Positions 41,036 to 49,603 of a DNA stretch of 64,000 bases are shown piece by piece. Where the stretch lies: positions 186,001 to 250,000 of the forward strand of contig JANOJL010000002.1 in NCBI GenBank assembly GCA_031418715.1, given 5' to 3'. The notes beneath the pieces are model-generated. The model ran no database searches. It was not told where the DNA came from and saw nothing but the letters and a program-made list of their open reading frames with translations. The stretch is from JANMDU01 sp031418715. GTDB lineage: Bacteria; Pseudomonadota; Gammaproteobacteria; Burkholderiales; Burkholderiaceae_C. The translations under genes and the position numbers were made by a program. Within the stretch, counting starts at the first letter, position 1. Each line of letters starts with the position of its first letter.

Positions 41036-41644
41036 ATGCTTGACCGCCATATCACCCCCCTGATCCAACCCGCTGTGCAGCGGTTAGCGCGCGCCATTGT
41101 GCGATGCGGCATACGCGCTGATCACGTCACTTTGGCAGCCTTCGGCATCGGTATACTTGCTATGATTTGCATAGCAATTCACGCGTATTCTGCAGCAGCC
41201 ATCCTCATATTGACCTCCAGACTGTGCGATGCACTTGACGGTGCCGTGGCGCGCCTGACCGAAGCCACAGACGCTGGCGGTTTTCTCGATATTGCGCTAG
41301 ATTTTTTGTTTTACGCAGGCATCGTGCTCGCTTTTGCCATCGCTTCGCCAAAAGTCAACGCCCTGCCCGCTGCCGTCTTGCTCACCAGCTTCATTGGCAC
41401 CACCTCCAGCTTCTTGGCCTTTGCCACACTCGCTGCCAAGCGCGGCATCACCAACATCGAATACCCCGACAAGTCCTTTTATTTCCTCGGTGGCCTGGCT
41501 GAAGCCACCGAAACATTGCTGTTTTTCATTGCTATGTGTGTCTGGCCAAGATGGTTTGCGCATTTAGCCTACGCTTTCGCCTTCATTTGCGCCATCACCA
41601 CTTTCACACGTACCGTCGGTGGGTATCAGACGCTCAAAAAATGA
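41036..41644 (+). CDS. CDP-alcohol phosphatidyltransferase family protein
   Basis: A 202-residue membrane enzyme with about five hydrophobic segments. The catalytic signature is complete: DALDGAVARLTEATDAGGFL, ending DIALD (D-G-x2-A-R-x8-G-x3-D-x3-D). Members transfer a phosphatidyl group from CDP-diacylglycerol to an alcohol; the acceptor is unknown. An in-frame copy of the dispersed repeat forms part of the first membrane helix. Confidence 0.92.
   Translation: MLDRHITPLIQPAVQRLARAIVRCGIRADHVTLAAFGIGILAMICIAIHAYSAAAILILTSRLCDALDGAVARLTEATDAGGFLDIALDFLFYAGIVLAFAIASPKVNALPAAVLLTSFIGTTSSFLAFATLAAKRGITNIEYPDKSFYFLGGLAEATETLLFFIAMCVWPRWFAHLAYAFAFICAITTFTRTVGGYQTLKK
41159..41200 (+). repeat. Dispersed palindromic repeat, in-frame copy in the CDP-alcohol transferase gene
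   Basis: GCTATGATTTGCATAGC is followed by CACGCGTATTCTGCAGCAGC. It is read A-M-I-C-I-A-I-H-A-Y-S-A-A-A in the usual frame, within a membrane helix. The arm is more diverged than in other copies. Confidence 0.6.
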
Positions 41645-41764
41645 AGTGTTTACGTGAATATGTCACACTGTTAGACTAGATTTAGTAAGAACTGGACTCG
41701 TCACACAGACACATCCTTGCATCCAAATTGCGCTCTGATGCGTAACTCACAACAACGAGGATTT

Positions 41765-43927
41765 ATGAACAAAAGCAAACTACTCCTGATCGTCGGCATT
41801 GTTGCCGCGCTGATCGCCTTCTTTGCGTTGGATCTGGGCAGATTCTTCACGCTCGATTTCATCAAGCAAAGCCAGGCTCAGTTTGGTGATCTGTACAAAG
41901 AAAAACCGGCCCAGGTGATTGGCGGTTTCTTGGCTTTGTATATCGCCGTGACAGCGCTCTCTTTGCCGGGCGCTGCTATCCTGACACTGGCGGGCGGTGC
42001 AATTTTCGGCCTCGTGATGGGTACGATCATCGTCTCGTTTGCCTCGACCATTGGCGCTACGCTCGCCTTCCTAGCCGCCCGCTTTGCTTTGGGCGAATCT
42101 GTGCAGAAGAAGTTTGGCGCTCGTATGAGCGAGATCAACAAAGGCGTAGAAAAAGAAGGTGCGTTTTATCTCTTTACCCTGCGCTTGGTGCCGCTCGTGC
42201 CCTTCTTCGTGATCAATCTGCTGATGGGTTTGACCAAGATGAAGACCTGGACTTTTTACTGGGTCAGCCAACTGGGCATGTTTCTCGGTACCATCGTTTT
42301 TGTCAACGCAGGTACCGAGCTGGCAAAAATTGATTCGCTCAAAGGCATTCTTTCTCCGGGCTTGTTGGGCTCGTTTGTCTTGCTCGGTATCTTCCCGATC
42401 ATTGCGAAAAAGATCATCGAAACCATCAAGAAGCGCAAGGTGTATGCAAAGTGGAATCATGTCAAACCAAGCAGCTTTGACCGCAATTTGGTGGTGATCG
42501 GTGGCGGTGCGGGCGGTTTGGTGTCGAGCTATATCGCGGCGGCTGTGAAAGCCAAAGTTACGCTGGTGGAAGCGCACAAAATGGGCGGCGATTGCTTGAA
42601 TTTCGGCTGCGTGCCGAGCAAGGCAATCATCAAATCCGCGAAGCTGGCGCACCAGATGCGTCATGCGAGCAACTATGGTCTTACCGATGCGCAGCCCTCC
42701 TTCAGCTTCAAAGCGGTGATGCAGCGCGTGCATGCTGTGATCGCGGCGATTGAGCCGCATGATTCGGTGGAGCGCTATACCGAGCTGGGGGTGGAAGTGC
42801 TACAAGGTTACGCAAAAATCGTCAATCCTTGGACAGTGGAAATCGCCATGAACGATGGCAGCAAACAAACGCTGACTACTCGCAGCATCGTGATCGCAGC
42901 CGGTGCTCGCCCTGTGGTGCCGCCACTGCCGGGCATCGAAGAATCGGGCTATGTGACGAGCGACACGCTTTGGGATGAGTTTGCTGCGCTGGACGTCGTG
43001 CCGCCGCGCCTGATCGTGCTCGGTGGCGGGCCGATTGGCTCGGAGCTGGCGCAAGCGTTTGCGCGGCTTGGCAGCAAGGTCACGCAAGTGGAAATGGCGC
43101 CGCGCATTTTGATTCGGGAAGACGAGGAAGTCTCCCAGCATGCGATGGATTCGATGCGCAGCGATGGCGTGGAGATTTTGTGTAACCACAAGGCTCTGCG
43201 CTTTGAAACCTCCGTTGGCAGCAAAGCGCTGATCGTGGAGCATAGCGGTGTTGAAAAACGCATTGAATACGATCAAGTGATTTGCGCAGTAGGCCGCATT
43301 GCCCGCTTGAAAGGCTATGGCTTGGAAGATCTGGGCATTCCTACCCAGCGCACCGTAGATACCAACGAGTATCTAGAGACGATTTACCCCAACATTTATG
43401 CCGCTGGCGATGTGGCCGGACCCTATCAGTTTACCCATATGGCGGCGCATCAAGCTTGGTATGCCGCTGTGAACGCGCTGTTTGGAGCGTTTAAGAAATT
43501 CAAAGTGGATTACCGCATTGTGCCCGCTGCGACCTTCATTGACCCTGAAGTTGCTCGCGTCGGCTTCAATGAAACTGAAGCCAAGGCCGCAGGCATCGCT
43601 TATGAAGTCACCAAATACGGGATTGACGATCTGGATCGCGCCATTGCAGACAGCGAAGCCCATGGCTTTGTGAAGGTGCTCACTGTGCCGGGCAAAGACA
43701 AGATTCTGGGCGTCACTATCGTCGGCGTGCATGCGGGCGATCTGCTCGCGGAATACGTGCTCGCGATGAAGTATGGCATGGGGCTCAATAAAATCTTGGG
43801 AACAATTCACACCTACCCCACTCTAGCGGAAGCGAATAAATACGTTGCAGGCGAATGGAAGCGGGCACATCAGCCACACAAAGTGCTTGCTTGGCTTAAA
43901 AAATACCACGATTGGAGAAGATCATGA
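41765..43927 (+). CDS. TVP38/DedA membrane domain fused to a mercuric reductase-like FAD oxidoreductase
   Basis: A 720-residue fusion. Residues 1-235 are a TVP38/DedA-type membrane domain with about five hydrophobic segments and the GxxxG-rich FLAARFALGESVQKKF region. Residues 240-720 are a pyridine nucleotide-disulfide oxidoreductase: FAD site VVIGGGAGGLVSSYIAA, redox pair GGDCLNFGCVPSKA, NAD site LIVLGGGPIGSEL, and C-terminal HTYPTLAEANKYV. GAGGA precedes ATG 41765. It probably moves electrons at the membrane; the true substrate is not known. It overlaps the DUF547 gene by ATGA. Confidence 0.92.
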   Translation: MNKSKLLLIVGIVAALIAFFALDLGRFFTLDFIKQSQAQFGDLYKEKPAQVIGGFLALYIAVTALSLPGAAILTLAGGAIFGLVMGTIIVSFASTIGATLAFLAARFALGESVQKKFGARMSEINKGVEKEGAFYLFTLRLVPLVPFFVINLLMGLTKMKTWTFYWVSQLGMFLGTIVFVNAGTELAKIDSLKGILSPGLLGSFVLLGIFPIIAKKIIETIKKRKVYAKWNHVKPSSFDRNLVVIGGGAGGLVSSYIAAAVKAKVTLVEAHKMGGDCLNFGCVPSKAIIKSAKLAHQMRHASNYGLTDAQPSFSFKAVMQRVHAVIAAIEPHDSVERYTELGVEVLQGYAKIVNPWTVEIAMNDGSKQTLTTRSIVIAAGARPVVPPLPGIEESGYVTSDTLWDEFAALDVVPPRLIVLGGGPIGSELAQAFARLGSKVTQVEMAPRILIREDEEVSQHAMDSMRSDGVEILCNHKALRFETSVGSKALIVEHSGVEKRIEYDQVICAVGRIARLKGYGLEDLGIPTQRTVDTNEYLETIYPNIYAAGDVAGPYQFTHMAAHQAWYAAVNALFGAFKKFKVDYRIVPAATFIDPEVARVGFNETEAKAAGIAYEVTKYGIDDLDRAIADSEAHGFVKVLTVPGKDKILGVTIVGVHAGDLLAEYVLAMKYGMGLNKILGTIHTYPTLAEANKYVAGEWKRAHQPHKVLAWLKKYHDWRRS

Positions 43928-44748
43928 AAACCACACTCTCTCGCCGAATTGCTATTATTTCAATAGCATCTTGTGCAGGTTTTATAACGGCAAAACCCGC
44001 TTTTTCTCAAACATTTGATCACTCATATGCCGCTTGGGATGCGCTCCTGAAGAAGCATGTCCGCTGGCAACCTGATAACAAGCAAAGCCGCTCCAACTAC
44101 AAAGGTTTTGCGGCAGACCGCGCTGAGTTGAAGAAAATCTTGGAGAGTTTGTCCGCTGTGAGCATGGCGCAATTCAATGTGTTTTCCAAGGACCAGCAGC
44201 AAGCTTTTCTGATCAACGCCTACAACGCCTTCACGGTGGAAGTGATCCTGACGAAGTATCCTGATATCAAATCCATCAAAGAGCTGGGCTCTTTCAATCG
44301 CGGCCCGTGGAAAAACGAATTTTTCACGTTGCTCGGTGAAAAACGCCATCTCGACTGGATCGAGCATGAGCAGCTTCGCCCGAAATATGCGGAGCCGCGC
44401 GTGCACGTAGCCGTGAACTGCGCCAGCATCGGCTGCCCAGCGCTCTTCCCAGACGCTTTTACAGCGCCGAAGCTTGATGCGATGCTAGAAGATGGCATGC
44501 GCCGCTTCATGGGCGATCGCACCCGCAATCGATACGAAGGCGGCAAGCTGCAAGTCTCCAATATCTTCAAATGGTTCAAGGAAGATTTTGAAAAAGGCAA
44601 CAAGGGTTTCGTGAAACTGGAAGATGTGTTCGCCAAGTATGCTGACTTGCTCACCACTGATGAAACAGCGCGTAACCAAATCAAGGCCAAGAGCGTACCC
44701 ATCAGCCATCTCGATTACGATTGGAGCTTGAACGACACTGGCCGATAA
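43924..44748 (+). CDS. DUF547 domain secreted protein
   Basis: A 274-residue exported protein. The signal peptide (IAIISIASCAGFITAKPAFS) is encoded by a copy of the dispersed repeat. The mature part holds the DUF547 signature: AFLINAYNAFTVEVILTKYP, LDWIEHEQLRPKYAEPRVH, VNCASIGCPAL. DUF547 proteins resemble papain/transglutaminase-like folds; function unknown. It is coupled by ATGA to the upstream oxidoreductase and adjoins DUF3047. Confidence 0.92.
   Translation: MKTTLSRRIAIISIASCAGFITAKPAFSQTFDHSYAAWDALLKKHVRWQPDNKQSRSNYKGFAADRAELKKILESLSAVSMAQFNVFSKDQQQAFLINAYNAFTVEVILTKYPDIKSIKELGSFNRGPWKNEFFTLLGEKRHLDWIEHEQLRPKYAEPRVHVAVNCASIGCPALFPDAFTAPKLDAMLEDGMRRFMGDRTRNRYEGGKLQVSNIFKWFKEDFEKGNKGFVKLEDVFAKYADLLTTDETARNQIKAKSVPISHLDYDWSLNDTGR
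43951..44005 (+). repeat. Dispersed palindromic repeat encoding the DUF547 signal peptide
   Basis: GCTATTATTTCAATAGC is followed by TTGTGCAGGTTTTATAACGG. It is read A-I-I-S-I-A-S-C-A-G-F-I-T-A, the whole hydrophobic core of the signal peptide. Confidence 0.82.
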
Positions 44749-45480
44749 ATGATCAAACCTCTCCTCCTGTTATTTCTCGCCTTTTTTGGCGCGACCGGGT
44801 GGGCAGCCGGTTTGAGCACTTTCTCCAGCACGCCAGGCAGCCAGCCGCCAGCACCTTGGCATGTTGTCGGTCTGCCTGAGCGCTTTAGCAAGCCCGTTTC
44901 TCTGTTTGATTTGGTGGATCTTGATGGTGCGCATGTGCTGCGCGTGCGAGCAGATAAATCTTGGGGCACGCTCGCGCATCCTGTGAATGAAGCCGTCAAG
45001 CCCGGCAGCATGTTGCGCTGGCGCTGGCGCTTAGACCAGCCACTGGTGAAAAGTGATATTCACGCCAAAATCACCGAAGACAGCCCGCTCAAAGTTTGCC
45101 TGAGCTTTGATATGCCGGCAGATAACATTCCTGGCCGCGAACGTGCTTTGTTCAAATTCGCGCAATTCTTCACACGCGAAAAAATCCCCACCGCCACACT
45201 GTGCTACATCTGGGGCGGCAAAGAATCCATCGGCTACGAGCAAGCCAGCCTCTTCACAGCTCGGGTGCGTTTCATCGTCTTGGCCAACGAAAGCACGCCT
45301 CTAAAAGCTTGGCAGACCAAAGAACGCAACATTTACGCTGATTTTATGAAGGCTTTTGGTGATGAAGCCGTTGTAGTACCTGCGTTGAGTGCTATATTAA
45401 TAGGAGCAGACGCAGACAACACACTGGGCAGCAGCGCTGGCTACGTGGGCGATGTGCAGCTGAGTAGCCCAACACCTTGA
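44749..45480 (+). CDS. DUF3047 domain exported protein
   Basis: A 243-residue protein with a signal peptide (LLLLFLAFFGATGWAAG). The DUF3047 pattern is clear: HVLRVRADKSWGTLAHPV, MLRWRWRLDQPLVKSD, FAQFFTREKIPTATLCYIWG, ERNIYADFMKAFGDEA. It starts directly at the stop of the DUF547 gene. Function unknown; it probably acts with its neighbours in the envelope. A short copy of the dispersed repeat lies near the 3' end. Confidence 0.9.
   Translation: MIKPLLLLFLAFFGATGWAAGLSTFSSTPGSQPPAPWHVVGLPERFSKPVSLFDLVDLDGAHVLRVRADKSWGTLAHPVNEAVKPGSMLRWRWRLDQPLVKSDIHAKITEDSPLKVCLSFDMPADNIPGRERALFKFAQFFTREKIPTATLCYIWGGKESIGYEQASLFTARVRFIVLANESTPLKAWQTKERNIYADFMKAFGDEAVVVPALSAILIGADADNTLGSSAGYVGDVQLSSPTP
45391..45420 (+). 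repeat. Dispersed palindromic repeat, short in-frame copy in the DUF3047 gene
   Basis: GCTATATTAATAGG is followed by AGCAGACGCAGACAAC. It is read A-I-L-I-G-A-D-A-D-N. It is shorter and more diverged than the other copies. Confidence 0.45.
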
Positions 45481-45598
45481 GCATTCAAGCGCATCCAAAG
45501 GTCGATGCGCTGCGTATCCAAGCTATCCCTGATAATTTTGTAAGAATCCAGCGCTTGGAGCGACTGATTCTTATACAGACGAGACAAGCCAAGAGCCC

Positions 45599-46954
45599 AT
45601 GATGCCAAAAACCCTGCTGCTATTCAACTACGACTGGGATGCCACAGCCACGCAAGCCCTGACTGCACAAGGCCATACTTTTGATGAGCGCGGCTTTGAT
45701 CTTTTCAGCTTCCCAAGCAACGCGAACCTGCCTTTTTTCAGCATGGATCGCTTTGTGAGCAAGCTCGCTGCGCAGGCCAAGAGCCAAGGCTGGCAAGCCG
45801 TGAGCTCTCAGCATGAGCAGTTTGGCGCATTGGCTGCTGCGCTGCTTTCTCAAAAAATGGGCTGGCCGGGTTCCTGCCCCAAAGCTGTAGCGGCTTGCCA
45901 ACACAAAATCTATGCACGGCAAGTGCTACAAAAAGTCGCTCCTGAAGCGAATGTGAAATTCATACGCATGCCAAGTGCCTATGGTGAAGATATTCCTGAA
46001 GGCTTGCAATATCCCGCTTTCGTCAAGCCGGTGAAAGCCGCTTTTTCGGTGCTGGCGCAGGTGGTGCGCTCGCGCGAGGAGCTGCAAGCCTTTACGCGCT
46101 TCGGCACATATGAGCTCTGGGTGATCAAGCATTTGGTGCGCCCGTTTGAAGAGGTGTGCGAAAAGCTCTTGCCAAGCGCGGGCACGGCACACAGCATGCT
46201 ATTGGAAGAGCCCGTGCGCGGCCCGCAATTTAGTTTAGATGGCATCGTCTTTGAGGGAAAAATCAAGCCGCTGGGCGTGGTTGACAGCATCATGTATCCC
46301 GGCACACAAGCCTTCATGCGCTTTGACTATCCATCCCGCCTGCCTCCATCGGCCCAAGATCAAGCACTCATTGTTGCCAAAAAATTCCTGAATGCTGTGG
46401 GCTTCACGCATGGCATGTTCAACATGGAATTCTTCTACGACACAGCCACACAAACGCTCAAGGTGATTGAATTCAACCCGCGCATGGCTTCGCAGTTTTC
46501 AGATTTGTACCTACGGGTCGATGGCATCAACCTGCACGCTATGGCGCTCGAATTGGCCTATGGCCGCGATCCTTTGGCTTTGCCGAGAACCAAGAGCACA
46601 GCGGGAGCTGCATCCAGCTTCGTCTATCGCGTGTTTGACGAACGCGCCAGCCACCTGCCCCAACGTATCCCTGCCATGCCCAGCGCAGCGAAGCTTTTCC
46701 AGCTTCAAACTCAGTTCCCAGGCCATTTACTTTTGCAATTTCCCAAAGCTGGCCACTCGCTCGCGCGAGATTTCAAGTGGCTGGGCAGCTACCGCTATGG
46801 CATCTTGCATTTAGAGGGCCGCGACGCGCATGATCTGCAAGAGCGCTGTCAACGCGCCAGTGGTATTCTGCAATGGCTCGCCCCATATGCATCTGAGCTC
46901 AACCAAGAGCACGCAGAGCCCTCAGCGATTTCCAATACGCTTCGCACGTCTTAA
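45599..46954 (+). CDS. ATP-grasp domain protein
   Basis: A 451-residue protein with an ATP-grasp core: YPAFVKPVKAAFSVLAQVV, LLEEPVRGPQFSLDGIV, GMFNMEFFYD, VIEFNPRMASQFSDL. This fold ligates a carboxylate to an amine or thiol using ATP; the substrates are not evident. The N-terminal 110 residues form the preATP-grasp part. ATG 45599 and ATG 45602 are adjacent alternatives. It is followed by the two YHS lipoprotein genes. Confidence 0.85.
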   Translation: MMPKTLLLFNYDWDATATQALTAQGHTFDERGFDLFSFPSNANLPFFSMDRFVSKLAAQAKSQGWQAVSSQHEQFGALAAALLSQKMGWPGSCPKAVAACQHKIYARQVLQKVAPEANVKFIRMPSAYGEDIPEGLQYPAFVKPVKAAFSVLAQVVRSREELQAFTRFGTYELWVIKHLVRPFEEVCEKLLPSAGTAHSMLLEEPVRGPQFSLDGIVFEGKIKPLGVVDSIMYPGTQAFMRFDYPSRLPPSAQDQALIVAKKFLNAVGFTHGMFNMEFFYDTATQTLKVIEFNPRMASQFSDLYLRVDGINLHAMALELAYGRDPLALPRTKSTAGAASSFVYRVFDERASHLPQRIPAMPSAAKLFQLQTQFPGHLLLQFPKAGHSLARDFKWLGSYRYGILHLEGRDAHDLQERCQRASGILQWLAPYASELNQEHAEPSAISNTLRTS

Positions 46955-46968
46955 ACCATCGAATTATC

Positions 46969-47562
46969 ATGAAACTCACTGCCCGCCACCTCTTGACCGC
47001 ATCCGCTATCACCCTCGCCCTCAGTCTGGGAGGCTGCGCCGCCATCAACGCGCAAAACCCCAGCGGTAATTTGCGCCCCGTCAATGCGCATGTTATTGGC
47101 GAACAAAGCGCCGTCATGCTCAAAGGCCATGATGTGGTGTCCTATTTCACGCAAGGCAAGCATGCGCTGGGGAATCCGCAATTTTCCAGTACCTATGAAA
47201 ATGTCAATTTCCATTTCGCCAGCGCTGCGCACAAAGCCCTGTTTGACAAAGAGCCCGCCAAATACATTCCTCAATACGGCGGCTACTGCGCTAACGGCGT
47301 GGTGTACGGTATCCCATGGGGTGGCGATGCCGACACATGGCGCATCGAAGGCGGCAAACTGTATATTTTTGGTGGCAAAGATTCCAAAGATGCATTTGAA
47401 CTCGATACACCCGGCAATTTGAAACTCGCGCAAAAGTATTGGGATGAAGAGGTCAAGGGCTCCAATAGTTTCTGGCAACGCAGCAAGCGCATCATGTTCA
47501 AAGTCCCTCATTACAAAAGTGGTGAAGATTTAGCGAAAATGGTTGCAGCTGCTAAAAAATAA
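46969..47562 (+). CDS. YHS domain lipoprotein, copy 1
   Basis: A 197-residue protein with a lipobox (ALSLGGC) that predicts acylation at the Cys near position 23. The YHS core includes KGHDVVSYFTQGKHALGNP, KALFDKEPAKYIPQYGGYCA and GDADTWRIEGGKLYIF. YHS domains often bind metal or copper-associated partners; function here unknown. It is followed after 41 bases by a close paralogue. Confidence 0.9.
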   Translation: MKLTARHLLTASAITLALSLGGCAAINAQNPSGNLRPVNAHVIGEQSAVMLKGHDVVSYFTQGKHALGNPQFSSTYENVNFHFASAAHKALFDKEPAKYIPQYGGYCANGVVYGIPWGGDADTWRIEGGKLYIFGGKDSKDAFELDTPGNLKLAQKYWDEEVKGSNSFWQRSKRIMFKVPHYKSGEDLAKMVAAAKK

Positions 47563-47603
47563 GCTTTGTCTTTTTAAGCTGCTTCTTTATAAAGGATGCC
47601 ATT

Positions 47604-48212
47604 ATGAAAAATACTTTCTCTGTGCAAACGCTCAAGAGTTTTGCTTTGCCCGCTGTTTTGGCTTCCGCCCTTCTGTTCACTGGCTGTGCTGCCATCACCG
47701 CGCAAAACCCCGGTGGCAAGCTCACGCCCGTCAACGCGCACGTGGTTGAGGGTAAATCCAGCGTGATGCTCAAAGGCCATGATGTGGTCGCGTATTTCAC
47801 GCAAAGCAAGCATGCTCTGGGGCTGCCGCAGTTCTCAAGCGTCTATGAAGGCATCACCTTCCAATTCGCCAGTGCCGAGCACAAAGCCTTGTTTGACAAA
47901 GAGCCCGCCAAATACCAGCCCCAATACGGCGGCTATTGCGCCAACGGCATCGTCTATGGCATTCCTTGGGGCGGCGATGCCGACAGCTGGCGCATGGTGG
48001 ATGGCAAGCTGTATATCTTTGGCGGCGCAGGCTCGCGCGAGGGCTTCTTCCTCGACACCCCCGCCAATATCAAATTAGCAGACAAATACTGGGCTGAGGA
48101 GGTCGCTGGCAGCAACAGCTTCTGGCAACGCAGCAAGCGCTTGATCCTGCGCGTCCCACATTACAAATCGGGCGCTGAGTTGGCTGCAATGGTGGCTGCC
48201 GTCAAGAAGTAA
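47604..48212 (+). CDS. YHS domain lipoprotein, copy 2
   Basis: A 202-residue paralogue of the preceding gene, with lipobox LLFTGC and the same core (KGHDVVAYFTQSKHALGLP, KEPAKYQPQYGGYCANG, GDADSWRMVDGKLYIFGG). The two are tandem duplicates, similar along the full length, with most changes near the N-terminus. The DNA is diverged enough that the duplication is not recent. Confidence 0.9.
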   Translation: MKNTFSVQTLKSFALPAVLASALLFTGCAAITAQNPGGKLTPVNAHVVEGKSSVMLKGHDVVAYFTQSKHALGLPQFSSVYEGITFQFASAEHKALFDKEPAKYQPQYGGYCANGIVYGIPWGGDADSWRMVDGKLYIFGGAGSREGFFLDTPANIKLADKYWAEEVAGSNSFWQRSKRLILRVPHYKSGAELAAMVAAVKK

Positions 48213-48214
48213 TT

Positions 48215-48361
48215 GCTACTTAATTGATAGCAATCTGCGCAGGATATATAACGGCGACATGCTGTTTTTATTTAAATTTCCGCGCCTAATCCAAGAAAAT
48301 CAGATATTCCACAACATCGCAGTGTTTTATAACGGCGTGAACCCTAAAACACTTAAAAAAT
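48215..48361 (+). repeat. Dispersed palindromic repeat, one full and one half copy
   Basis: A full copy (48215-48283) has GCTACTTAATTGATAGC, CTGCGCAGGATATATAACGG and a T-rich tail. A half copy (48321-48361) retains GTTTTATAACGG and the tail. They lie between the YHS genes and the convergent adenosine deaminase gene. Confidence 0.75.
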
Positions 48362-48393
48362 CATGAAAAGAGCCTCTGAATACCAGAGACCCT

Positions 48394-49458
48394 CTAAACA
48401 GACAATGCAGCCAAAGCTTTCTGAACATCGCAGGTAGGCAGAAACGATGCCTTGGCGGCTCGAATCATCCCTGCTCGCAAAGCCTCTAAAGGCAGCCCGA
48501 TCACTTCATGAGCTACCCGCAGCTCGCTGCCTTGCGTGAGCACAGAAATCAAGCGGTTGTCTGCTTGCAAAGACCAATTCAAACCCGCTTCTTCCATCGC
48601 TAGCAAAGGATGCGCTCCTAAATCCGTCCAAGCACCAGTATGCACATTGCTTGTAGGGCACACTTCAAAATGCACATTCGCGTCCCTTGCTCGCGCCATC
48701 CGATCAGCAGCACCCTTGCCTGTCGCATCCTCGACGGCGATTTGCACGCCGTGGCCAATTCGCGTGGCGCCCAGCGCAATGGCCTGAATCACCCGTTCGC
48801 CCACATCCGCTTCGCCCGCATGTAAGGTGATCCCCAAGCCCGCTTCCCTAGCCAGTGCTACAGCCTTGGCATGCATAGTTGCAGGAAAGCCTCGCTCTGC
48901 GCCCGCCAAATCGAAACCGACCACGCCGCATTCAACGCCAGAGCTGCTGACAGGGCGTTTTCCCACAAAACGTGAGGCCAACTCCGCGCTGCGCATCACG
49001 TCAAGAGGCGCATCCGTGCGCATCCCGCAAACGATCAAGCCCGCGGGCACGCCAGTGGCCGCGCTCCCGCGTGCGAGGCCAGAAAGCATCGCGCTCACGG
49101 CCTCATCACCATCCAAACCATGCGCTTCCAAGAGTAAAGGCGCCATGCGCAGCTCGATGAGCACCGCGCCATCCGCAGCGACATCCTGCACCGCTTCAAA
49201 GGCCACGCGCTCGCAAGCTTCGGGGGTCGCCATCGCAGCAACTGTCAGGCCAAACGCCGCCACATAGCGCTCCAAAGAGCCGGAATTGGCTTGGGTGTGA
49301 ATCCAATCTTGTAACGCCTCGGGTGTATTTGCTGGCAGCGCGATGCCACGTGCACGGCAAAGTTCGAGCAAGGTTACTGGGCGCAAATTGCCATCAAGAT
49401 GCTCGTGCAGCACTACTTTGGGGAAGTTTTGCCAAAAGGTGGAAATGGGGGTTTTCAT
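48394..49458 (-). CDS. add: Adenosine deaminase
   Basis: A 354-residue metal-dependent deaminase (adenosine to inosine). ATG 49458 begins KTPISTFWQNFPKVVLHEHLDGNL, placing the zinc-binding HEHLDG at its normal place; a longer in-frame extension upstream is not supported. Other motifs are ITLHAGEA, TRIGHGVQI, FEVCPTSNV and the final zinc-ligand region ADNRLISV. It is divergent from the BMP/ABC transporter genes that should import purine nucleosides. Confidence 0.95.
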   Translation of the reverse strand: MKTPISTFWQNFPKVVLHEHLDGNLRPVTLLELCRARGIALPANTPEALQDWIHTQANSGSLERYVAAFGLTVAAMATPEACERVAFEAVQDVAADGAVLIELRMAPLLLEAHGLDGDEAVSAMLSGLARGSAATGVPAGLIVCGMRTDAPLDVMRSAELASRFVGKRPVSSSGVECGVVGFDLAGAERGFPATMHAKAVALAREAGLGITLHAGEADVGERVIQAIALGATRIGHGVQIAVEDATGKGAADRMARARDANVHFEVCPTSNVHTGAWTDLGAHPLLAMEEAGLNWSLQADNRLISVLTQGSELRVAHEVIGLPLEALRAGMIRAAKASFLPTCDVQKALAALSV

Positions 49459-49603
49459 GGCTGTCAACACAAAAATCAGACAAATTGATCTATTTGCTCT
49501 CAGGATAACCCCTCTGGTCAACCGTTTCCAAGCTCTGGCATTATCATTGCTTTGCTGCATCACTCTAGATGCTCGTTTTTTTAACTCTTCAGGATATTCC
49601 ATC

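Noticed and set aside
49459..49603. Purine riboswitch before the BMP gene
   Set aside because: The conserved core and loop sequences of purine riboswitches were not found in the 145-base gap.
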